From Phoronis australis (Eukaryota > Phoronida > Phoronidae), in NCBI GenBank assembly GCA_002633005.1, contig NMRA01000450.1:1269-65268 (forward strand): DNA of 64,000 nucleotides, read 5' to 3'. Within the stretch, counting starts at the first letter, position 1. Each line of letters starts with the position of its first letter. Below, one piece after another: positions 61,001-64,000 of this stretch. Under the pieces are notes generated by a model. It was not told the DNA's origin. It saw only the letters and a list, made by a program, of their open reading frames with translations, and did no database searches. The position numbers and the translations under genes were made by a program.

Positions 61001-61072
61001 GGTTCATGCGATACCAGCGACGAAATTCGAAGAAAGTGTTACAATACATGTTTCTGCGATACGTGTGAGTAG
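26217..61072 (+). CDS. Gene 2: astacin metalloprotease with EGF-like module and 11 ShKT domains
   Basis: Sixteen exons join in frame: 26217-26279, 28113-28236, 29560-29707, 31945-32042, 36027-36226, 37224-37424, 38386-38536, 44092-44214, 45212-45343, 45710-45844, 53019-53279, 54375-54626, 58050-58193, 58824-59078, 59994-60152 and 60891-61072. They total 2628 nt, 875 residues plus stop. Order: signal peptide (1-25), propeptide, RLKR furin site (117-120), astacin zinc-endopeptidase domain (about 121-328), EGF-like Cys module (329-369), 11 ShKT domains (370-875). The zinc site has His217, His221, His227 and Glu218; the Met-turn is SVMHY (Met273, Tyr275). Four domain cysteines are present. Such enzymes are secreted and activated by removal of the propeptide. 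The number of ShKT repeats is high compared with nematode and hydrozoan relatives that I know of, which carry one to a few. Alternatives: an upstream in-frame ATG (26181 or 26160), and splicing on from 61064 instead of stopping. Confidence 0.85.
26280..28112. other. Gene 2 intron 1
   Basis: AT-rich intron; I see no further feature. The minus-strand open frames at 27723-27995 and 28106-28444 are shadows or chance. Confidence 0.5.
28113..28236 (+). CDS. Gene 2 exon 2: propeptide
   Basis: The acceptor is accctccatcaacag, phase 0; the donor GTGAGT, phase 1. It encodes a charged, helix-prone stretch (QLFKRSPELTQILNEEATRS and onward), with no cysteines, as expected for an astacin propeptide. Confidence 0.75.
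29105..29245. repeat. Interspersed element fragment
   Basis: The block tcagtggcagatttagaggg, followed by ggcc and ccccc runs, resembles the ends of many small hAT-like non-autonomous elements. Related blocks occur at 36410-36445 (caggggcggatccaggattt) and 60403-60561. Confidence 0.4.
29560..29707 (+). CDS. Gene 2 exon 3: propeptide
   Basis: The acceptor is cttttccattgcag. Two donors compete: GTACTA (phase 1, 29698) and a far stronger GTAAGT (phase 2, 29708). Only the second keeps frame with exon 4, so I use it. The exon includes an acidic, Leu-rich block (DFILAELDMKLTLEQMALLY). Confidence 0.75.
30838..30905 (+). repeat. Possible tRNA-like SINE head
   Basis: A tggtgactagg box-A-like motif is followed about 45 bp later by agtttgagtccca, which resembles a Pol III box B. 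No tail or flanking duplications were identified. Confidence 0.25.
31027..31579 (-). pseudogene. THAP-domain protein, transposase-like remnant
   Basis: The frame 31579-31325 shows the C2CH zinc-finger pattern of a THAP DNA-binding domain: FCVPGCAHYR, HRFPKDDRL, a Trp-centred block and a final KHIVPSDY. The usual Cys before the last His is replaced (MYGKHI). The frame stops at 31325. A second frame (31293-31027) carries a Ser-rich acidic stretch and LLELFRRCQVC, like the region after the THAP domain in transposon-derived proteins. Two separate frames mean it is broken or spliced. It is antisense in gene 2's intron 3. The 31575-31805 flank recurs at 51815-52035, so it is part of a mobile element. 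Confidence 0.6.
31575..31805 (+). mobile_element. End of the THAP element (shared with 51815-52035)
   Basis: Shared blocks: acaatgactga, aaattctt.gccc, aaacgtca.cttccg, tctgggataa.caat.aacc and ttccc.ttta. The element end abuts exon 4 of gene 2 (31945). Confidence 0.6.
31945..32042 (+). CDS. Gene 2 exon 4: furin site and start of the catalytic domain
   Basis: The acceptor is tatttaatattcag, phase 2; the donor GTAAGT, phase 1. It encodes RRRLKR followed by ALWPDATMPYTVEEFSW, the start of the astacin fold (W……PY.v…F). The tetrabasic stretch just before the mature start suggests activation by a furin-type proprotein convertase. Confidence 0.85.
32160..34083 (+). pseudogene. Ty3/Gypsy pol remnant (RT, RNase H, integrase)
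   Basis: Fragments read in shifting frames: around 32430-32730 the reverse-transcriptase thumb region (QAYTASGDAYTRRFDE, DTLLWATNLEDDFHQACAW), around 33010-33090 an RNase H entry (CPSGWKVSLVGSRF), around 33180-33340 a DHKP block and HIPGMPHKAADILS, around 33960-34080 an integrase core piece (APEFTSSATSH). Stops and frameshifts are frequent. It inserted in the sense direction in gene 2's intron 4, about 120 bp after the exon 4 donor. Confidence 0.8.
34375..35170 (+). mobile_element. Probable 3' LTR of the plus-strand Ty3/Gypsy remnant
   Basis: Starts tgtcaggataaaaattg just after the pol remains; has a TATA-like run near 34612, AATAAA at 35136, and a CA-ending stretch near 35170. Its start resembles the minus-strand start of the solo LTR at 56820 (tgtcagaat). 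Two 60-bp near-repeats (34805-34860, 34866-34920) lie inside. Exact ends are uncertain, and no 5' LTR was found. Confidence 0.4.
36027..36226 (+). CDS. Gene 2 exon 5: astacin domain, N-terminal half
   Basis: Acceptor attgtttctttaag, donor GTAAGT. It encodes DDAKILRMAMSEWEAYTCFK, then IEGCVSAYG and QYIGLSEEGCRF, the typical first two to three cysteine landmarks of astacins. About 4 kb of retrotransposon debris separates it from exon 4. Confidence 0.9.
36410..36445 (+). repeat. hAT-like element end
   Basis: The motif caggggcggatccaggattt is the familiar terminal repeat of small hAT-like elements. Only one end is seen. Confidence 0.4.
37224..37424 (+). CDS. Gene 2 exon 6: zinc-binding site and Met-turn
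   Basis: Acceptor tgattcgttag, donor GTAAGG, phase 0 both ends. It contains HELGHAMGLHHEHSRPDRD, a complete HExxHxxGxxHExxRxD astacin signature, and ends with SVMHYSKR, the Met-turn with its conserved Tyr. All catalytic residues are intact, so the enzyme is predicted to be active. Confidence 0.95.
38386..38536 (+). CDS. Gene 2 exon 7: astacin C-terminal part
   Basis: Acceptor tgatataacacag, donor GTGAGT, phase 0 to 1. It encodes the end of the fold, including LSFFDIKEINILYSC, matching the LS..Di..IN.lY.C end of astacin domains. Confidence 0.9.
38930..39190 (+). repeat. Dispersed repeat family (ttgttacattttacg), copy 3
   Basis: Same-strand relative of 17885-18035 and inverse of 19600-19830. 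The 121-codon open frame over 38740-39105 is made by this repeat. Confidence 0.65.
40478..40605. repeat. AAT/GAT compound microsatellite
   Basis: Runs of aat, then gat, then imperfect agt trimers. The 114-codon minus-strand frame with Leu/Ser runs (40428-40772) is its translation. Confidence 0.9.
40640..40755 (-). repeat. Inverted copy of 18100-18330 repeat
   Basis: The reverse complement shares gaaattcagaaa and ttttgtcgaaaatggca with 18100-18330. Confidence 0.5.
40780..44091. other. Gene 2 intron 7, right part
   Basis: Includes a palindrome-rich aagttttgtctta stretch (40790-41000) that looks like element debris, and an N at 41073 marking an assembly join. I see no exon before 44092. Confidence 0.4.
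44092..44214 (+). CDS. Gene 2 exon 8: EGF-like Cys module
   Basis: Acceptor tgctttatttttag, donor GTACGT, phase 1. The pattern is HCNRLPRCTDGGFVDKTCQC followed by LCPDG and a final Cys. This C…C..GGf…C.C.CP.G pattern is the module that usually follows invertebrate astacin domains. It ends in a basic stretch (GRKGER). Confidence 0.85.
45212..45343 (+). CDS. Gene 2 exon 9: ShKT 1
   Basis: Acceptor atttcgttctacag, donor GTGACA, phase 1. Six cysteines in ShKT spacing, with CEKWARENQC and CMKSCKRC. Confidence 0.9.
45710..45844 (+). CDS. Gene 2 exon 10: ShKT 2
   Basis: Acceptor tgcataattttcag, donor GTGAGT, phase 1. Six cysteines; INPVYM consensus between the third and fourth; ends CPQACGWC. Confidence 0.9.
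45845..47340. other. Gene 2 intron 10, left part
   Basis: A 103-codon minus-strand frame (45877-46188) has no recognised domain or splice context. Otherwise non-coding. Confidence 0.4.
47827..48270 (-). pseudogene. Gypsy integrase region
   Basis: Recognised by TGDATSFISEDFQVW, GIIHLTGAPYHPVTN and GERLVQSFKQAL, the core of a retroviral-type integrase with the D…E end of the DDE set (Glu in the GE motif). Upstream integrase sequence is frameshifted. Confidence 0.8.
48864..49145 (-). pseudogene. Gypsy RNase H region
   Basis: Recognised by YTSDVGIGVVLSH, ERPISNACKSLTNTQ.KYS, HQEALAIIFALKQFHQF and FTFLTDH, the conserved blocks of Gypsy RNase H. The first catalytic Asp position and the Glu (QEALA) are visible. 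Confidence 0.85.
50520..50864 (-). pseudogene. Gypsy aspartic protease region
   Basis: The frame carries LLFDVDTGSPDNFIS, the retropepsin active site, followed by SKKTWANLG and ANSQLLPIIG, as in Ty3/Gypsy proteases. The frame continues to a stop before the RT region. Confidence 0.8.
51073..51520 (-). pseudogene. Gypsy Gag region
   Basis: Two overlapping frames, one with RFIVREQFKFCNETKRKLGE and QELAARTRQIATNCDF, typical of Gypsy Gag capsid. A frameshift between them breaks the gene. Confidence 0.7.
51815..52035 (+). mobile_element. Non-coding copy of the THAP element end
   Basis: Matches 31575-31805 in order and orientation. It carries no THAP coding sequence. It abuts the Gag side of the minus-strand Gypsy element. 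Confidence 0.6.
53019..53279 (+). CDS. Gene 2 exon 11: ShKT 3 and 4
   Basis: Acceptor tttatatttacag, donor GTGAGT, phase 1. Two complete six-Cys domains in one exon, about 87 residues: CQMWASIGMC…CRATCRAC, then CYVWATTGEC…CRLACGMC. The two domains have lost the intron between them or were copied as a pair. Confidence 0.92.
53640..54280 (-). pseudogene. Possible decayed retroelement or coding remnant
   Basis: Minus-strand frames 54042-53780 hold hydrophilic, protein-like stretches (KHLRDPHRDGLEDWFNQTD) interrupted by stops and frame changes. I do not recognise the family. It lies in gene 2's intron 11. Confidence 0.3.
54375..54626 (+). CDS. Gene 2 exon 12: ShKT 5 and 6, variant Cys spacing
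   Basis: Acceptor gctacatttcag, donor GTAAGT, phase 1. Two domains; both end with C-x3-C-x4-C (CRRTCHKQMC and CKKSCKKYLC) instead of the usual C-x3-C-x2-C. The shared oddity suggests one was copied from the other. Confidence 0.9.
55030..55070. repeat. (GA)n microsatellite
   Basis: An almost uninterrupted ga dinucleotide run. Confidence 0.95.
56477..56484 (-). promoter_or_regulatory. TATA box of the solo LTR
   Basis: TATAAATA on the minus strand, directly downstream of the heat-shock elements. A start site about 25-30 bp further (near 56450) would fit. Confidence 0.65.
56498..56698. promoter_or_regulatory. Cluster of heat-shock elements
   Basis: Five sites fit the HSF consensus of alternating nTTCnnGAAn units: 56498-56510 (partial third unit), 56527-56544 (four perfect units), 56577-56594 (three perfect, fourth one off), 56622-56634 and 56686-56698 (three perfect each). 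They lie 15 to 220 bp upstream of the minus-strand TATA box. The last two are inside a direct repeat of about 64 bp (56620-56683 and 56684-56747). Confidence 0.75.
57185..57327. repeat. 143-bp palindromic hairpin
   Basis: Left arm 57185-57244 and right arm 57268-57327 are inverted copies with about five mismatches in 60 positions, around a short loop. This is a foldback or MITE-type element in intron 12. The 63-codon minus frame over it is an artefact of the palindrome. Confidence 0.9.
58050..58193 (+). CDS. Gene 2 exon 13: ShKT 7
   Basis: Acceptor attgttcccttcag, donor GTACGG, phase 1. A short acidic lead (ESEWSKEE) precedes six cysteines ending CFRSCTRC. Confidence 0.88.
58824..59078 (+). 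CDS. Gene 2 exon 14: ShKT 8 and 9
   Basis: Acceptor cgccatatcatag, donor GTAAGT, phase 1. Two six-Cys domains, the second ending CRKACGMC. The last split codon becomes TGT (Cys) when joined to exon 15 and supplies the first Cys of ShKT 10. The frame stays open past the donor to a TAA at 59219, over an in-frame duplication of the exon end. Confidence 0.9.
59057..59152 (+). repeat. In-frame 54-nt duplication across the exon 14 end
   Basis: The block ggaatgtgtgatacg.…aacatgt recurs 54 nt downstream (59057 and 59111), with similar sequence after it. The first copy ends in a GTAAGT donor, the second in a weaker GTGAAG. The frame stays open through both copies to TAA at 59219-59221. Confidence 0.85.
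59994..60152 (+). CDS. Gene 2 exon 15: ShKT 10
   Basis: Acceptor ccacttgttacag, donor GTATAA, phase 1. The Cys set is CKAIKDKGQC to CAKTCHLC, with the first Cys split across the exon 14 junction. A Thr/Pro-rich tail follows. Confidence 0.85.
60403..60561. repeat. Small non-autonomous element
   Basis: Starts aggggcagactcagaatttt and ends tgacccctgcatccgctta, with G-rich and C-rich ends, similar to 29105-29245 and 36410-36445. The terminal repeats are imperfect. Confidence 0.45.
60891..61072 (+). CDS. Gene 2 exon 16: ShKT 11 and probable stop
   Basis: The acceptor tgtttaattaaag is weak in pyrimidines, phase 1. The exon has two extra cysteines, then CRTSTFWC to CYNTCFCDTC. The frame reads to TAG at 61070-61072. 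A consensus GTGAGT sits at 61065 in phase 1, so the gene could continue; no further ShKT exon is visible to 64000, so I end it here. Confidence 0.7.
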
Positions 61073-61296
61073 GTGTAACATCTTTACGTCGTGCTGCATT
61101 CCGTTTGTTTAGTCAGTATCAATCACATGAAATCGCTACAAACTGTTCACTTGAACATCATGTTAATAGCTGCTAATGTAACACGACAATAACTTGGCTT
61201 ATCACGTTTCGTACAATGCCGAATGTTTTTATTTTGGCTGATAATGCAACTATCACAAAAATTCGGGGTCTTGAAGATAGATTATTTGATGGCGAA
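61073..61296. other. 3' flank of gene 2
   Basis: No AATAAA appears in the first 200 bp. The first clear one downstream is at about 62185. Confidence 0.4.
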
Positions 61297-61404
61297 GTCG
61301 TTATCCCCTATATTCTAGAGCCCGAGTGGATTTTGGAGAATTATCGCCCTAGGGGCGGTAACTCTCCAAAATCCACGAGGGTTCTAGATAGGGGGGATAA
61401 CGAC
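61297..61404. repeat. 108-bp palindromic hairpin
   Basis: Arms 61297-61350 and 61351-61404 are inverted copies (about 47 of 54 positions) with almost no loop, centred on cct/agg. The 63-codon open frame at 61216-61407 is mostly this palindrome and not a gene. Confidence 0.9.
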
Positions 61405-61959
61405 TGAGAACATGTAAGAATCTATTTATACCACATGCTGAACGAGAAACATTGCATTGAATCGATCTACCTTTCTCGACACGCCTCGGCTTTGTAACTA
61501 CTTTTTATGTGAGAGGTCCTGGGACGGAGGTCGTGACCTTTTAAGAAAAGCTAAGTTATTTTTGTCAACATAATGTTTTTACTCAAAATTAATTAAAAAT
61601 TTAAACAAAGTAGAAAAAAGGGAATCTATAAGTTAAGTTTCAGCAATTAATCTTGCTTACTACACATTTTATCATGCTGCTGGCTTCTTCCGTAAAAATA
61701 TTGTCTGCTAAAGTAGGTTACTAGTGGTAACTGAGTATAATGCCCAAGTCAAAGGATGCCCACGACACGATACTCGCATTCAGACTGGAGATCGGTGATT
61801 TACAAGTGAGAGAAAATGAGAGATAAATTTCATTGAAGTAATATATCGCTTTTATTGAAGTTATGCGTCTTGATTTTTATAGCATATAAATGTCGGTGCA
61901 GTGACGTTTGTTGAGCATGTGATTATTGCACATGCTCGTTTAAGTATTCTATTTTCACG

Positions 61960-62050
61960 TTCGATGACGGCAGTTGCTGAGTGGTTCAGTGACAGTGGTA
62001 AATTCAACGACACAAAACTCGTGAGGACCGGCTTCGAAACCGCCCTCGGT
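61960..62050 (+). repeat. tRNA-like sequence, probable SINE head
   Basis: gttgctgagtggttcag resembles the Pol III box A of Leu/Ser tRNAs, and ccggcttcgaaaccgc, about 55 bp later, resembles box B. The arms do not fold into a clean tRNA, so a tRNA-derived SINE is likelier than a real tRNA gene. Confidence 0.4.
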
Positions 62051-63883
62051 TTCCCGCAAAAAGTGTTTATTTTAAGTCCTAGAAGCACACGTTTTTAACC
62101 CTTACTAAACGGTTAGAAGACATCGTAAGGAACCATGCAATACTTATCCCATGACCAATACACAATCCGTAGTCGAAGAAAGATTAAATAAACGCGTCAC
62201 TCACGATTCCGACTCGAAGATCACACCGCCATTTTGAACTAACCACGAAACCGGAAGTAAAATTCATTCAGCAACGCAGGCTAAGTAAACGCCGGCTGTG
62301 GGACTGGAGCAGTGTCTGTTACCAGCCTGGAAACTGTGATAAAATAATCGACAGGGGACCTCAACTTTAATAAAACCAAAATAGGGACAACTTGTACTGA
62401 AAATGTTGACAAAATATGGCAAAATAAATTTTGATAGAAATTAGTTTGCCTGGCTCGGACCTGCAGCCGATGACCCGGTGCAGACCGATCGAGGCCACTA
62501 GCACTGACAAAAGACGAAAGCATGACGTCCCGACAGTTTTATCGGAATAAATGGTTCAAATCATGAATGCCGCATACATACAAAGACAGTTTCCGACACT
62601 TGTATAAAACTACGGACTAGTGGCAGTCCTGAGTCAACGACTGGATAACAAAAGGAGCCGACTATGGCGAGCTAGGATAAGCGTGTTTTACTAGTTTAAT
62701 TAACTCTGGTAAACAAACAGTATAAACAAAACAACGAACATGCAACATCAAATTATTGAATAAAATTGCTATACAGTTAGAATATCCTGACAGATAAACT
62801 TTCGAAAATACGGAAAATAAATTTAGACGCGATTTCGCTAGTACGGCCGAGCGGCTGCCTGAAGAGAATACCATTTGGTGGCGAAATAACTTAAGGTAGA
62901 AAACTTGCCATCGTGCCAAATGGTATAAGTGTTAATGAGTTTAAAGTAAAAGGAACAATTCCCAGTTAGCCAGAAACATTCGTCTACACTGCTAGCCGGC
63001 AGAGCTGGACCGCCTGGCTTGCCGTGCGGACGCAGACGTCTGTGCTCCGCGGGGCAAGATGAAGACATTAATTAGCTACCCGGCCCTTGAATGAATGAAA
63101 TTCCTGTGACAAAGAGATTAAAAAAGTACTGCGTCATACTCCTAACACTGCAATATTTTCCCATCGCCGACATTCAGATCATTGACTAAAATTCACTGCC
63201 CCCTCGTCCCGGTTTGGGGCGCGGAATTTATATATTTATACAAAAGAGGTACATGTTGTAAGTTTGTTTTTGTGAGGTTTGAAAGTATATTGTCCCTGAT
63301 AATTGAAAAGCAAATCCAGTTTAGCAAGTGAATTTTCCTGGCGAAGAATCACGGCGAGTGCAGGTCGAGATTTACTGGTACTTCGCCGGTTACTGTGTCC
63401 TGGCAGAAAAATCGAGCACCCTTGTGGAGTTCACTAGACTATGTCCAACCTTATTTAGTGGCCTCCATTCTAACACTTAAATCAAAAAAACTAAGCTTTG
63501 TCAACAAGTAAAAGTAAATATTTTCTGAAAGGACAAAGACCAGGAAATATAAAATTATGTACTTTTTGTATTTATTTGTTATTATTATTTTTACGTAAAA
63601 ACCTTTTTTAAGTAAAAATTTCATTTTTAAGAAAGGTACATTCATAGCAAAATAACCCCTCGGTCGATTTTAACGAAACCTTTTTAAATGAAAACTTCAT
63701 CGCTTACCTCAAAAATGCTATTAGGAATTTTTGATTAGTTTGTTCGTTTGGTTTCTATGACAAATAAACTCGCAAAACGTAAGGTATTTTTGTAAAAAAT
63801 TGAAGTCGTATTCGTCTTTGCCACATTACACAAAAACTAAGCTTTTATATCAAAAATCCTAACAGAGATTGGTGACTAAATAT
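62051..63883. other. Right flank, no gene supported
   Basis: A GC-rich patch at 62960-63060 holds a short minus-strand frame (from 63068) with no splice context. An AATAAA lies near 62185. Otherwise AT-rich. Confidence 0.4.
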
Positions 63884-64000
63884 TAAGTTTGGAAAGTTTC
63901 AGCGAAATCCATTGAGCCATTTTCGAGAACTCGTGTTCCTAAGTTCAAATAAAGTCGATTTGCCGAAGCCGAGAAAAAGCCGATTAAACTGGGACACGTG
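63884..64000 (-). repeat. 117-bp repeat, inverted copy of 2554-2670
   Basis: Runs into the window end and probably continues. See 2554-2670. Confidence 0.85.

Noticed and set aside
61216-61407. 63-codon frame after gene 2
   Set aside because: Most of it is the two arms of a palindrome, so the apparent protein is a by-product.
1-64000. CRISPR arrays, bacterial operons, rRNA and intact tRNA genes
   Set aside because: None seen; the spliced genes and retrotransposons show animal nuclear DNA, and the tRNA-like stretches lack a clean cloverleaf.

Overview
The window is animal nuclear DNA. It has spliced genes with GT/AG introns of 0.1 to 9 kb, extracellular domain modules cut at phase-1 introns, AT-rich introns and many decayed transposons. 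The astacin plus ShKT architecture and the style of the retrotransposons suggest an aquatic invertebrate such as a cnidarian, hemichordate, lancelet or other marine phylum. I cannot fix the phylum from the sequence.

Layout. (1) Minus strand, 479-1591: two exons of a two-pore (TPC2-like) cation channel covering the end of the first pore repeat; the rest runs off the left edge or was not found. (2) Minus strand, about 5.35-6.92 kb: three possible exons of an unrecognised gene. (3) Plus strand, 7825-20920: gene 1, the 3' part of a secreted protein with three ShKT domains joined by tiny Pro/Thr/Gln linker exons. (4) Plus strand, 26217-61072: gene 2, reconstructed as 16 exons that stay in frame from signal peptide to stop (875 codons). 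It encodes a propeptide, an RLKR furin site, a complete astacin zinc metalloprotease domain, an EGF-like Cys module and 11 ShKT domains.

The two ShKT genes are tandem, in the same orientation and built on the same exon plan (nearly every module exon starts and ends in phase 1), which suggests a local family grown by exon duplication. The introns hold two broken Ty3/Gypsy elements (32.2-35.2 kb plus, 47.3-51.7 kb minus), a THAP-domain transposase-like remnant (31.0-31.6 kb minus), a 768-bp solo LTR (56053-56820) carrying a cluster of textbook heat-shock elements in front of a TATA box, two near-perfect palindromic hairpins, a TIR element, a tRNA-like SINE and several dispersed repeat families. 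Single N bases at 4811 and 41073 mark assembly joins.

The most interesting signals are the reconstructed astacin/ShKT gene, the heat-shock-element LTR lying antisense in its intron, and an in-frame 54-nt duplication at the end of exon 14 that creates an alternative open tail.
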